NCBI GenBank assembly: GCA_018873225.1
Contig: JAEILZ010000003.1
Span: forward strand, 2,294,001-2,358,000
Reading direction: 5' to 3'
Origin: [Phialemoniopsis] sp. UDSM-2020
Taxonomy: Eukaryota > Ascomycota > Sordariomycetes > Thyridiales > Thyridiaceae
DNA: 64,000 nucleotides
Part shown: positions 32,667 through 44,709 of the stretch, one piece after another
Position numbering within the stretch: the stretch's first letter is position 1
How the letters are laid out: each line of letters begins with the position of its first letter
The notes under the pieces: model-generated
Told to the model about the DNA's origin: nothing
The model's database searches: none
The model's input: the letters and a program-made list of their open reading frames with translations, nothing else
Program-made: the position numbers and the translations under genes

Positions 32667-34517
32667 GCTTGCATGACAAACGCGGGCCTTTTGGGGCAGG
32701 TTGAAGAGGTTTTGAAACCGGCCCCAAAGATCGCTTTTCCTCTCCAAAAACCAATAGTTCGTGCTATTTTTGGGCCCGTTCCCCTCGTCCAAGAGAATAT
32801 GATCCGAGGAACCCCTCCTCTGACGATTACCGTGTCAAAACCGGTGCGCTGGCGTAAGAAAAAAACTCGCTTTAGCTTTTTGCAGCTTCCCACCAACTAG
32901 CATCTGGAGTTTCACCGTCTAGACCGGTCGATGTCCGAATTTGATATCGGGAATTTGCCCACAACTGGATTAAACGGCCGGAAGTCGCCTGACATCCGGC
33001 AATAGACCGTTGTTACTGGCCCTTGAAGGGGCCTGCCACGGAGCCGGGAACCCTGCTCGACATGAACCACACCAGTATCAGTTGGCGGGTGCCAAGCCAT
33101 TGACTGAGTGGCATGCATTGACGATTTCCTCCTCCCCGTCGACATGGTTCTCGGTTCATTCCGTCGACATGTCGCAAACCGCAGGGCAGTCCTTTGTTTC
33201 GCTGGAGTTACGCATTGGCGTGAATTGCCGCAGCAGTCGCTGGCGAGTCGGAGCGAAGGCCGACATGCGGCATCTCGGCCCCTCTCCGTTGTAGCAAGAT
33301 CCTGAGAAGAGCTTCTTGTATGTACAAGTAGTTTAAAGTTGTACATAGGGACAGAGGGTTACAACGTTCCCCTCGCCAATCGCACCCACCACACTCTGAG
33401 ACACGCCCACGCCCGACAGTTCAACACAGACCACAACGTTAAAAATGCTCCAGACAATGTCTTCTCTCCGCAAGGGCAGTCAAGCCCGTTTCGTCATATG
33501 CCAGGCCCCCTCGCCAGAATGATATGTTACATGGCCAGGAGAAGTTGCATGTAGATCAGATAAACGGCGTGTGGCCTGCTCGAAACAAGGCATTCCAAGA
33601 CAACCTTATGCAGCGGCGACCGAATCGAGTCTGGCAACGCAAGGCCTGTGGAGTTGGCACATTTGTGGGGTTTTAGTGACTTAGCTCTAGAGCTCCCCAG
33701 GAGACCCTGCGTGCGTTTCCTCCCTGTGACGCGTGTGCAGCGCTGGCGCCGTCTCCGTTTTACCACGCACCCAAGACCTTCGAGGTGTGCCCAGGAACTC
33801 GGGCTAGGGGTTTTAGCACAGGCACACTAAAGTGAGCGGTTCTCGGCTTCTTAACTGCCTACGGCAGAGAGATGATGCGCAACTGGTCGATCTGGCGCAA
33901 TTTCTTGTGTAGTCGGCGGGTTGATCAGCACAACTAGGCCCTCGGAACGCCTATCAAATGCTAAGAGCCGGGAATAGTAGAAGTATGCTGGATAACGTGG
34001 AATCAACTCGGTGAGCAGATACGCCTTAGCGTAGTTGATGGGATCGTCCAAGTCTCAACTGCAGCTGCCGTTTCCTGTAACCTGGTTGGAGGTATCATGA
34101 TCTGGGAATCTCACTAGACTCAGGCCGCAAACCCAGGACACTATCGAACACCTTAGTCCGGAATCTCACTAATTGCAACAAAGTTAACTTGGTCATACTA
34201 CCGATGAAGGCAAGCTCAGACTTGTCAAGAAACGAAGAGCGGAATGCTGGCTGTATCTTCATCAGCTGTGCAACCCGCAGGTTTCTTATTTCTCAAGTTT
34301 CTTGGACATGGTGAGAGGTTTACAGTGTGGAATGACAATAATTAAAGAACAACTTGTGATTGTCTCAATGAATGGTCTATACATAGCTGGCGAGTACAGT
34401 GTTCAAATGCAACCCATTCTTATATGCTCCTGTTCCTATGCATGCAAATTCATTGCTTGAGTTCTTCCGTTGATACAAGACCGAAATAAAGGCGCTCCTA
34501 GACCCCCAGCTGGGGGC

Positions 34518-36906
34518 TCACTCCTCTGCAAGTCCCGTCAAGCCTCCGGCTAGTCCTTGCATCCTCCGGCTGAGCAGATCGTCCGAGCTCGCCAGCTTGA
34601 CAAGCTTGTCGTCACTGCTCCGGGTCCGAACCCTCTTCTTCTGCGCAGCCTTCTTACGCTGACCCGGAGCGGCTCCTCCTCCTCCCACGGCGTCCCCGTT
34701 CTCGCCAAGTGGTTTCGAACCCTCGCCGTTCTGCGCAAGTGCGCCTGGACTATCGCCGCCATCGCTCTTGCCGTTTACAAGACTCTTGCCGCGAACCCTC
34801 GTCATGCTCATCTCGAGCGGCTTGTCCTCGTCACCGCTCGACTCCGTCCGCGTGTGGTGGCGGCCGCTGCCGTTCACGGGGAACGACGGCGCCGCGTCTG
34901 CCGCCTCGGCGGGTCTCGCAGAGTGTACCGACTGCGAGTGCTGCTGTCTGCCCCTGCGTATCCGCGAGTCGTCCGCATGGAAGGCGTCCTCGATCCACTG
35001 AGCTGACCTGTCGATCAGCTTCCACGCCGGGGGGTAGATGGCCGGAAACTGCAGAAACCCGTGGCTCGTTCCGGGCAGGAGGACGACCTCTGCAACATCT
35101 CTCTCGTCAAAGCCTTCCACTTGTGCATCCGACTCAGTGTACTCGAGCCGACGTCCGCCGGAAGCGTGAAAGGCAGCCTTGACACGGCGGAGGCGGCCGG
35201 AGAAGATGACAGTATCATCGACGAGGGGGTCGCGTTCGCCAGTCAGGAAGTAAGTTTTGGGGAAATGTGCGAGTAGGATATCAGGCGCCAGGATGGGAGA
35301 GAGATAATAGTCCTGGCTAAAGTCGGGACGGTTGTGAGGCCCGACATAGAGAATGATCATGGCACGCATCATCTCCGGAGTGAGCACGCGGTCGTTGAAG
35401 TAGGAGATCATGGATGACATAGCGAGGCGAGTGTGCATGGGCTCCGGATGGTGCGATGTTCCAGTCGAGCTGTCCCGTCTGATACCTGGAGAAGGCGGAC
35501 CCTGTGCCTTCTTGAAGGTTGTCGGCGCAGAATGGGCATACTCTGGATGGGGGCTGCGCAGCTCTTCTGGAGTCGCGGAGCCGTTTTGCGCCGGCTCAGT
35601 ACCGTCCGGCGACAGCTTAGCCGCGGCCTCATCTTCGTCGTCCGAGTCATGAGGAGTGCCCACGAGGTCGTTATACTGCCGACTTTTGCGTCGGATGATG
35701 TTTTTATTTGCGGTGCGCATTCGACGATCCTTGATGAGAGACATCTGCTCATCAGACATCCAGTTTCCAATGTTCATATCGAGCCCTGGATAAAACAGAA
35801 CCAGCCCGTCCGGCAAAGGCAGTTCGGTCTTTCCTCCAAACCTGCAAGCCGGGCTAGATCTGCTCTCTGTGATCATGAGGGTCATGGCAGTGGCCAGGTT
35901 TCCACCAGCACTGTCGCCACAGACCACAATTCTCGGTATCTCGGTTCCCGACAGCGATGCACAAGTGCCACGAGTCTCGATGAGTGTGGTGTACACGTCG
36001 AAGCACTCATTGAGAGCATACGGATAGGGATACTCGGGTGCCTTTCGGTAATCAAGGCTCAGAATGGGAAGGCCTGTCTTCGCAGACCAGGCCCATAATC
36101 GATCGTCATTGCAACGAGGATCCATTGCCACAAAACCACCGCCCGGGATGTCGAGGATGATTCGGTTGATATTGGCGCTTTTGAGATCGGACAGCGGTCC
36201 GTCAAAGTAGAGCCACCCCATGACCGGCTCCTTGTAGTCGCTGGAACTCGGCCGGGGGATGCGAACTTGGCGCGGTTGCCAACGAGAGAACCGTGGGCGA
36301 AGGAAGCTCTGAAAGAACTGCAGGTAGGGGGTCGTTCCCTTATTCCAGCTGACTCGCAGGTGGTCGACCGTCAAATTACCCCGGACCTTGCGTACCTTCT
36401 CATCCGCCTTTTCAGCCGAGATCATGTAGAAGACGGAGAAGACCAGGCTGGCCAGATCGCGCAGCCATTTGGTTCGTATCTTCATGGCGGTCCAGAAACC
36501 GGCATCAAGTGCTGTCAGGATCCAGGTGGCACGGAAGAAGTCTGGAGTGTACATGTTGGCCATAGGTTCGGGGCTGGCAAGCCCAACGAGAGTACTAAAG
36601 TTTCGAGCCGCATATATGTACAGAAAGGTGATGATGACGGTTTGCCAGAGCGTCAACTTCCTGGAGAGCTGCTTGGACAAGAAGCTCAGGTATGGCGGGC
36701 CATGGCGATGTCCTCTGCGAGTGTATTAGTATCAATTAATACGACAAAGCAGTACAAAAGCCCTTCGAGAGGCACTGAACCTGGCTGGAGAGCCGAGAAC
36801 AGTGGACGGCATACCGGAACAATATTGTTGACCAGAACCCAATCACCGCAAGGACCTGCAGTCTACGAGACTTAGTGGACGGCCGTCCGAGCACATGGTC
36901 CAACAT
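34518..36906 (-). CDS. membrane-anchored alpha/beta hydrolase (HSL-type esterase/deacetylase)
   Basis: Exons 36906-36815 and 36714-34518 (100-bp intron, GTATGC donor, CGCAG acceptor, in frame) give 762 residues. One hydrophobic segment lies at about residues 15-31 and a second after the intron, so the protein is probably ER- or membrane-anchored. The catalytic domain has a nucleophile motif GDSAGGN near residue 298, the acid in GERDPLVDD near 524 and the His in LPGTSHGF near 582. The oxyanion motif usually written HGGG reads PGGGF here. This layout matches the alpha/beta hydrolase fold-3 group that includes arylacetamide and steryl-acetate deacetylases. Between the nucleophile and acid lies a long polar insertion, and the last 150 residues are a Ser/Gly/Lys-rich tail. 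Substrate unknown. Confidence 0.88.
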
Positions 36907-38282
36907 GACGATGAAGGGATGGTCTAGATATCGGTGGTGAGCTCGGTCAGTTCGGAAGTCGCAGGCTTTACTGTGCTGAGACTGATGTGTCTGTCGGTAT
37001 CATTCGGACGACGGCCGGGTCCATAATCTATTATTGTAGTCTGCGGAAGGATTTCGGTGAAGACAAAGAGTATCCTCAATACGATATCTCCTGGATAGGT
37101 CGGAGTCTGACTTGGCTTGGCGTCTCCTGAGAATTCGTGCATGTGCTTCTCGCGGTCAATGCAGGTCGAGCTAGAGGCGTGGGGCCGGGGCTATCAAGGG
37201 CAGAGGGTCTCGAGTTGGCCCTCTAGTTTGATGCATGTGATAATGGGAGATGCAAGAAAAAGGTAGGCCCAGAGGTGACTGCCCGTCCACCGAGTATTAG
37301 TATTGGACTGAGTCAGATTGGAGGTGCAGCAGGACGTGATCATGTAAGATGCAGCTGGGCTCGGCCGAACACATATGAGAGATGTTGACGAAGACGACTT
37401 GAGGGGACCAGAACAAAGACAGCATGGCACTGCAAAAGTCAATAAACAAGGGAAAAGACGGTGATGAATGAGCCGGCTTCAATTAAAGCCGGTGGAATGC
37501 GGCCCTGCCGCTCCCATCCTGGTCAGGGAGCCAGGTCGTCAAAGCCGCCACGCCACAGTCTCACAATGGTTGACATGTGAAAAGGGAGGGCAGTACTTTG
37601 GAAAATTGATCCCATGACGCACATGCTCCGAGCCACCGCTACCTCCATGCCGAAGGATGAATTGTCAGTGGCTGCAATTGGCCGGCGTGGAGCAACTCGT
37701 GAGCTTTTGTGGGGGTCGGGGTACCCAAGAAGTCCGCTGTGATTTCCCCACAGAATCCCCCGTTGGTACGATATGGTATTGAGGCGAGTCACGACAATCA
37801 AGAATGGATCAAGGTTGGGACTACACGAGTTGGTGATTGGAATAATGCAGAGAAGGAACAGAAGAACGGAACGCAGAGCCTGGACTGTCCAATAGTCCTC
37901 TGCGCTCTTTCATACAGTTGCCCTCATTTTCCTGTTACGATCTCGGCACTGACAAGTGAAGGTGACGTGTAAGTTTGGCTAGGTCGCCAGAGCCTTGGAT
38001 CTCGCATCCCAATTTGATACTTCCTGGTCGGAACAGAGTGTCATCCGTGGCGATACATCACTGCGTGAGATGTTTGAATGGTACGTGTAAATCGAACCAA
38101 AATTTTGTATTCAGACATAGCCCAATGTTGTTACGTAGTAAAAGAGGAAATCGTCTCACTCGCTGCGATCTGGTAGTTGCGAACACCACGCCCTTCCCCG
38201 AGATCAAAGTGGTACATGCATCTCTTTGTCGTCGAAATGACCTCTCTGAACCCGGTTTGATCGTTCCAGCGAGCGTCGTCGC
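36907..38282. other. 1.4 kb spacer, no gene recognised
   Basis: 5' flank of the alpha/beta hydrolase and 3' flank of glutamate decarboxylase. Only short, unsupported frames. Confidence 0.45.
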
Positions 38283-40095
38283 TTAACAAATAGCGTGTGT
38301 CTTACCGGTCTTGCCTTGAAGAGAGTGTTTCTCTTTCTTGTGTTTGGAAAAAGGAGTTAGCAACCGTTCTTCCATTATTTGCCAGCAGTACTTACCTTGA
38401 AGTGCGGGTGATTGTGCTGCGCCCTGGCGCTGGCCGTGTGGTGCTTGTGGATGAACTCCTGCTGCTTCTTGATGCTCTCCTTATCCATATTCTCCAGAAG
38501 GGACACGCTCGACCGGATATCGGCAATCAGCGCGTCGCATCGGTTCCTCGTGAAGTCCTCACGGACGACCACACGCAGCATCTTCAGCTGGTTGGTATGG
38601 GGCGCCATGGTGTATGCCGGGACAACCCAGCCACGGACTCGCAGCTGGTGTGCAAGTGCGAACTCGTCATACACGCGGTCCTTGTTGGGCTTTAGCCGGA
38701 AGGCGACCAGCGGGAGACCTTGGCCTGACTTCTTGGACATGATGATGAAGCCGAGAGCCGTGAGAGAGTCGCTCAGGTAGTCGGCTGTGCGGGTGAGATT
38801 GGACATGATGGCACGGTACCCGTGTTTGCCGAGGCGGATCAACTGGTAATACTGCCCAATAACCTGAGAGGCGCCCTTGCTGAAATTGAGTGTGAACGAC
38901 GCTTGGTCCGCACCAAGGTAGTTGATGTTGAACACGAGCTCCTGTGGTAGGTATTCGGCCGCCCGCCAGACGACCCAACCGACACCAGGATACACTAAGC
39001 CATACTATATCACTCAAGTCAGCATCAACGCAGAAAGTCAGAAGGCGTAGGCAGCCTGCAACGCCGCCGATATATTACCTTGTGGCCGGAGACATTAATC
39101 GAGACAACGCGCTCGAGGCGGAAGTCCCATTCGAGGTCCGGTACGACAAAAGGAACAACAAAACCACCGCTGGCCGCATCAACGTGGATCGGAGTGTCCA
39201 GTCCTCGCTCGATCAAGAGATCGTTCACAGCCTTGACATCCTCGTATTCGCCGGTGTAAGTGGTGCCCAAGATGGCGCAGATACCGATGGTGTTCTCGTC
39301 AACGAGATCAACCGTCTGCTTAGGGTCGATGACATAACGGTCTTCCTCGCAGTATACGAGTCGCTCGTCAATCTCGAAGTAGCGAGTAGCCTTCTCCCAG
39401 CAGACCTGTACGGCTGAAGACATTACAATGTTGGGGTTGTCAAACGGCTTTCCCTCGGCCTTTCTCTGGTTCTTCCAGCGCCTCTTCATGGCCAGCACAG
39501 CCAACATGATGGCCTCGGAGCTGCCGACACAGGAGGTGCCGACAGCACCTTGCGCACCATTGCCAACAGGGGCATTGAAAAGCCTACCAATCATGGACAC
39601 GCATCGGTTCTGGATGTCTGCGGACTGAGGATATTCCTCATAATCGATGAAGTTCTTGGAGAACGAGTCTTTCATCAGCTGTTCGGCTTCGTCTTCCTAC
39701 AAGCTCGTCAGTGGTTCGCTCTGCCGTATGCACGAGTCGTGGAATGCTGGCTTCGTACCATGTAAGTGGTGACAAACGACGCCAAGCTGCCAAGGTGGTC
39801 CGTCAGCAACGCCAGAAAGTTTAACACAGCTGTCATGCCAGTTGACAACTCACTTGAGCATAGGGTTGCCATCAAGACTCAGCTCGTCCTTGATCATTCG
39901 GTAGGCAACCTCCTTGGGCATTTCTTGCTCGGGCATCTCATGGCGGGGCAGATCCTCGCCGGCAAACTTTGAGCCGTAGACTGAGGTGGTGAACATGTCG
40001 GCATCCTGGGCAAGCTGGAGGTGAGCTTCCTTGACCTCCTTGACGATGCCCTTGTCGACCTCGCCCTCCTTGGTGATGGTAGCAAGATGAACCAT
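38283..40095 (-). CDS. gad: glutamate decarboxylase
   Basis: Five exons, 40095-39854, 39786-39759, 39696-39079, 39004-38396 and 38336-38283, encode 516 residues with all junctions in frame. The second exon is only 28 bp (encoding LASFVTTYM) and is required to complete the family motif [14 protein letters not shown]. Class II PLP decarboxylase features are [28 protein letters not shown] and [17 protein letters not shown], with the Schiff-base Lys at about residue 296, the last codon of exon 3. The C-terminus ends KTHAIC after the last intron. The enzyme converts glutamate to GABA, consuming a proton, and feeds the GABA shunt. In fungi it is linked to stress tolerance and conidial germination. 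Six STRE-type pentamers lie upstream. Confidence 0.95.
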
Positions 40096-40234
40096 GTTGA
40101 AGAAGGCTTCTTGGATGTACTGCGCACTGCAGATATGACCTGGACTGGATTATGAAAAATAGAGAGAAAGAAGGGCAAGAAAGTTTTCTGCGCAGAGGAA
40201 TGGCGGTCAGTCTCTTCTAATAATGCCTCGTAAC

Positions 40235-40769
40235 AGGGGTCATCATCAGGTCACCCCCTACGTGGGTGGTGAGCTGCAAGAAAGATACAGGAGTTTCGGG
40301 GGTGGGGTGCTGATGCAGATGCTGGTATTGAAGCTGTGACGTGGTGACGTACGACAATGAACTCACCTTGCAGCTGTGACGGACGCTCTTTGGTAGAAGC
40401 AATTGAGGGGTTTTCAATCATCGAGGAGACAGATTACGAAGAGGAAGAAGAGGAGCAAATGAGGAAAAACCGCGCGAGACAGCAGACCAGGCCCAATTTC
40501 TACTGCATGCCACAAATCATGAAGCTCAGCTTCCCCCTCCTGCTTTACACAGCTCCAGCTCCTGTCTCCATAGGGAAGAGGGTGGGGTGGAATGCGCTGA
40601 CCAGGCACTGTAGTCGGCGCTAGGGGCCGCTGGGCATGCTTTTTGGCTGGGCAAAAAAGCTTGGCCTCGAGGATCAGCTGGGGATGACAGGGTAGTGCTC
40701 GCCAGAACCCGCCCAACCACACCGCTAACGTCTGCTATTGGGTGGACCGATCATCCCATGCTACAGGGG
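40235..40769. promoter_or_regulatory. cluster of six STRE-like AGGGG/CCCCT sites upstream of gad
   Basis: AGGGG occurs at 40235, 40406, 40622 and 40765, and CCCCT at 40255 and 40534. All lie within about 670 bp of the decarboxylase start at 40095. The pentamer is the core bound by Msn2/4-type and related C2H2 factors in stress responses. About one to two would be expected by chance over this span. Function is inferred. Confidence 0.35.
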
Positions 40770-41443
40770 TCGACACGAGGTGGCCATGAAACTGCGCGTA
40801 CTTCCATCTGCAACAAGATTCAGGCACAGGCTGCCTCTTTGCGGCAACCTATGGGATTTCATAGGACTCCCTTGGCGACCGTTGTAGATAATCATTAGAT
40901 ATGCTGTTCTGTTGGTCCGGGAGAAACATGATATACTTTAGAGGTATCTGGCTTCCTTGGACAACGACCGGCAAGAAACCTACAAATCGGGTCATGACAT
41001 CACCATCCCCAAGGTGATGGCCGTTAGTGCATGCTGGCACACCTATACGTTCGAGGCGTCACCCTTCAGCCAGGTACCGGGGCAACCTCGTCGTCAGCAG
41101 CATCGTGACGGAGCTATTGGCTTTATAGCCCTAAACTCAAAAACCTGTTTAAGCCGTAGACCTTCTCCGTCATGGTCCATGCTCCCAATTTGTGTACGTA
41201 ACACTACGTGCCAGGCTATATCATACAGCCTTATTACTGATCACAAAGACGTAACGGGAAAGCACACGAATATTGTAGATGGGGTCGTCTGGGAGTACTT
41301 ATCGTGGTCTACCTGAAAGTTGGACGGCAGTAGCTTTCAGGTGGAAAACGTGTGGATCAGTCTGGCGGATATGGCGGAGCCGCATCGGGACTACACCCCT
41401 TCCTCGAGACATTGACGTTCAATGTTTCCGACTTTTGCTGTTG

Positions 41444-41731
41444 AGACAGATAGAGAAGAGGAAAGGTGGTATGAAACAATGAAAGTGGAATGAAGTCAGA
41501 AAAGATCCAGGAAAGAAAAGAAATAGAAAAGGAAAAGAAAAAGAATTAGAAAAGAAAAAGAAGAAAAGAAACTTAAAAAGAAGATAGAAATAATAAGGAA
41601 AAAAGAAAATTAAAACCCTGAAAGAAGGAGGAAAGAATAGAGGAAAAAAAGAGAAAGAAACAAAAAGAAATAGAGAAAAAACCGAAATGACAAAGAAAAG
41701 AAAAAAAAAAAGAAAAAAAGAGGCAAGAAGA
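41444..41731. repeat. polypurine low-complexity tract
   Basis: Nearly 290 bases of A and G on the plus strand, mainly GAAAAG-type units with a run of As near 41700-41711. It lies downstream of no converging gene and has no coding meaning; the Phe/Leu-rich antisense frame is an artefact. Confidence 0.85.
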
Positions 41732-41862
41732 CGGCGCAAAGCCGATACAAGAAATGATTCTGATTATGGCTTGCAGAATAATTTTGAAGAACAAAATGGC
41801 TGGACTCTATCCCGTCCGGGGCATCCTCACTGACTTCACCTGCTGTAATATGTGACGTGAGA

Positions 41863-41999
41863 TATACGAAGGTTGCAAGCTCAAGTTTTGATCCCCATGT
41901 CATGTATCGACTGCTAGGTGGAGGGTTATCCCACTACCCAAAGCCATGTAGGTTAGTACCTCGTAGAAACGTCCTATTTACCCTTACCATCTCTGTATA
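41863..41999. mobile_element. diverged copy of the TTATCCCACT inverted-repeat element
   Basis: The core GGGTTATCCCACTACCCA lies at 41923-41940. The left end, AGGTTGCAAGCT (41870-41881), is shared exactly with the copy at 54112. The right end, ACCCTTACCATCTCTGTA, matches the copy at 48.8 kb with mostly transition differences. The core lies 60 bp from the CCATCTCTGTA end, compared with 61 and 61 bp in the other two copies. The ends are roughly inverted and TA flanks both, but divergence makes the exact boundaries uncertain. Confidence 0.5.
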
Positions 42000-42575
42000 G
42001 AGCAATGAGGCAGCAGATCGGAAGGAATTCGTGCACTGACGGAGGGTATTATGCACAGCAACACAACAGACAGTCGATTCTTATAATCATCCAGTTCCAA
42101 GTCTATTGATGGATCTTCGGACTATTATACAAGCCCCATGGCGGGTAGTTGTTCTTGACGTGATGCGCCTTTCCCTTTTTTTCCCACACGGTGCCCCCAG
42201 TACTCTCAGGGGTATCGGAGCAACAAGCAGAAAAAAGAAAAGATACAAGAACCCAGACCCTGCCAAAGAGACGTAGATGCAGCTAATGAAAAAACAAAAG
42301 AGTCGAAACATTGATGCCGGTTTAAAGTCTTCTCCCAGAAACCAGGTCTAAATGCAGCAAACACGCGAAGGGGCGAGCCCGGCATCGTCTAGTCATATCC
42401 TACCAGACCCGCGGTCCCTTCGATGCTTTTCTTGTCCTCTAGGACTCTATCGAGCTCCAGCCGTGGCCGAGCGTCTTCTTTTCGATACCCGGCATGCATA
42501 TGCACCGGGTGTCACCACCACTGCCTCACCTCCATCCGGGCACTACCCCTGCCCTTCCGCATGGCAGATAACCAT

Positions 42576-43805
42576 TTATTTGGCGATCTCTACACCGCCA
42601 ACGGCACCGAGGGCCTTCTTCAGATCACCATAGATGGCGAACTGACCAGCGGTCAGGGTACCAACCATGAAGAGACGGGCACCGATACCGGCAAAGGAGC
42701 CACGGAGACCAAGCTCCTTGGCAATCTTGATGAGACGGCTGGTGGTGCCCTCACCGGGCGCACCCTTGGTCTTGTTGATCTTGGACAGCATGGTGTCGGC
42801 GGGCTGGGAGACGATGGCAGCGGCGAAACCGGCAATCAGACCGGAGCCGAGGTTAGCAACGGTCTGCATGCCGTTGGAGAGCGACTCCTTGGGGTAGACG
42901 CGGAAGACGGCCTCGGCGACCTTCTCGTAGACGACGAACTTGGTCATGGTGTAAGGGACCCTGAGGAGATATGCGTATTAGTTACCGTTCCCGGGCGGCT
43001 TCGTCGGGGGATTTTGTGGGGCGGCCGAGGTAACAGCCGCGGCGAGAGAAAAAAAAACTTACTGCTTGAACAGCATGGGACCGAAACCAGCGTAGAAGGC
43101 ACCGAAACCCTCCTGGGACATCATCTTGCTGAAGCCGCTGACCAGGCCGCTGGCGTAGGTGGGCTCAGAAACGAGACGGATACGGGTGGCCTCGAGGGGG
43201 CACAGGGCAATGTCGGCGAAGAACTCGGCGCAGGCGGCAGAGGCCAGGTAGACACCGGTGCGGTACTGCGAGGCGCTCTCGAGACCGACCAGGTTGATGC
43301 TCTGCTGCTTGAAGAACTCGTAACCGCCGAACTTCAGGGCACCCTGCAGGAAGTAACCGGCGAAGGTGGGACCAGCACCGGTAAGCAGAGCACCGGCACC
43401 CTCATTCTGGATGATCTGGCGGAAGCCACCGATCAGGCCGCGGTTGTAGGTGACGGGGTCGAGCTGGATTCTCGTCTTGACGCTGTAGTGAGAAGGTCGA
43501 ATATCAGTATTTGCTGGTTGACCATGTTGATGTTTTTCTCTCCGCTTGTCCGGACAACAGACCGAGTCGCAGGAAAAGCTCTTGCTGAGATCCCAACTCG
43601 ATCGATGCCCAGAACACACACAAGTCGGAGTCGCACAACAGGTGTTGACTTACACATCGACGGGGGTGAGGCCACCGTGGGTGACGGAGCAGCAGACAGC
43701 GCCGGCAAAGGCGAAGCGGGAGTACAGGCTCAGGCCGGTAAGAGCCGGGGCAGCAGCGGCCTTGTCGGCGAGGGCGTCGATCTTGGGGGGAGCGGCGGCG
43801 GCCAT
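42576..43805 (-). CDS. mitochondrial phosphate carrier
   Basis: Exons 43805-43654, 43482-43063 and 42960-42576 give 318 residues; the introns (171 and 102 bp) keep frame at GT|C and CA|G. The three tandem mitochondrial-carrier repeats are each marked by a PX(D/E)XX(K/R) signature: TPVDVVKTR (completed across intron 1), CPLEATRIR and QPADTMLSK. The segments [28 protein letters not shown] and [12 protein letters not shown] are characteristic of the phosphate carrier subgroup (yeast Mir1) rather than ADP/ATP or other carriers. It imports inorganic phosphate with protons across the inner membrane for ATP synthesis. The Ala-rich N-terminus is short, as usual. An ATTGGCCAAT site lies 330 bp upstream. 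Confidence 0.94.
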
Positions 43806-44709
43806 TGTGTCTGATGTGGTGAGGAGGTGCGAAGGAGAAGGGAGAAGAAGACTGGTCAAAAGGGTTTCCGGGAGAAGGAAACGAGACGAAAGGACTGAGT
43901 GGAGTAGTCTGTGAAGAAGTTCACGATATGCGAGACGCAAAGGAGAAAGTGAACAGATGGAGAGGAAAAATTAAGGAAGGCTATGTTTTTGCGGCTTTTT
44001 GTCCCCCCTGTCCATTATCTTAATTCCCGGCGCCGACAACTTTTCTCTCTGAGCGCGCGGACCACATACAGCACTGTTTTACTCGGGTGGACTCGGATGG
44101 ATGGGGAATTTTTTGTTAGTTGGGCTCCCTGATTGGCCAATTCCCATGATTTGCCCCTGTCCTGAGCTCGGCCTGAGATTCACCTTCAGCCCCGAGCCTA
44201 ACAAGATCCCTAGACAGTCACTGCGCCAACCTGTTAGATGGCTTGGCTCTGGGGCGAACTGACTAACAGGTGGGCTCTCTTGGGGCCATATTGCTTCATT
44301 TCTAGTGGTCCTTCGGGAAGGCTGTTCCTGAATACCACTGTAACGTGTAAAAGCGCGTCACAGGCTCCCGTTAACCCGTTCAACCCGCTGACAGCCGCCC
44401 ACCACCATTACGTTTACGAGCGCTGTGGCTGCTCAGATGGCCTGAAAGAATGGGAAGATACTTGTAAAGTAAAAACGGGCTCCTTATCCGTTCCCCGTAT
44501 TTGCCTTGGCGCCGCGTTCTGACCCCCATCTTAGTCCAGCTAAACCCACCCGTGAGCTTTACAGAACCTTTCATTGGCCACCCATTCAAGACCCAAGCCC
44601 GAGATGCCGAGCACCCTATTACTCACTTATCTCGGCATGTAAGTATGTCATGCGCGGTCGATGTTGTATTTACATCGTTGTCTGGTAGTGTCTTGACCTC
44701 ACTCCTGTC
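43806..44709. other. spacer upstream of the phosphate carrier
   Basis: Carries the carrier's promoter with pyrimidine-rich stretches near the start and a palindromic CCAAT site. No gene recognised. Confidence 0.45.
44132..44141. promoter_or_regulatory. palindromic CCAAT-box (ATTGGCCAAT)
   Basis: Two head-to-head CCAAT boxes form a perfect palindrome 327 bp upstream of the phosphate carrier ATG. The HAP2/3/5 (CBC) complex binds CCAAT in respiratory gene promoters, which suits this gene; use in vivo is inference. Confidence 0.4.

Larger units (their letters stand above)
25577..34517. other. 8.9 kb gene-poor region
   Basis: No gene with a recognisable domain was found between the Zn2Cys6 regulator and the alpha/beta hydrolase. 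The base composition is mixed, not the extreme AT expected of RIP-mutated transposons. It contains a few coding-like fragments, a hairpin and small tandem repeats listed separately, and purine-rich runs near 26100-26190. The ACTCCGTAC 9-mer recurs at 29606, 29718 and 30224. The first 1 kb upstream of 25576 is presumably the regulator's promoter. Confidence 0.5.
40096..42575. other. 2.5 kb spacer with purine tract and a MITE copy
   Basis: Holds the glutamate decarboxylase promoter, a purine-only-like tract at 41444-41731, a diverged inverted-repeat element at 41863-41999 and the 3' flank of the phosphate carrier. A CAG at 40132-40134 could be the acceptor of a leader intron of the decarboxylase. 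No gene recognised. Confidence 0.45.

Noticed and set aside
41419..41903. Phe/Leu/Ser-rich frames on the minus strand resembling membrane proteins
   Set aside because: They are translations of the polypurine tract; TTC/TTT repeats give Phe and Leu without coding meaning.
42423..43814. 463-codon open frame opposite the phosphate carrier
   Set aside because: It runs across the carrier's introns, is Gly/Glu/Leu repetitive as antisense of GC-biased codons, and has no family features. It is a shadow of the carrier.
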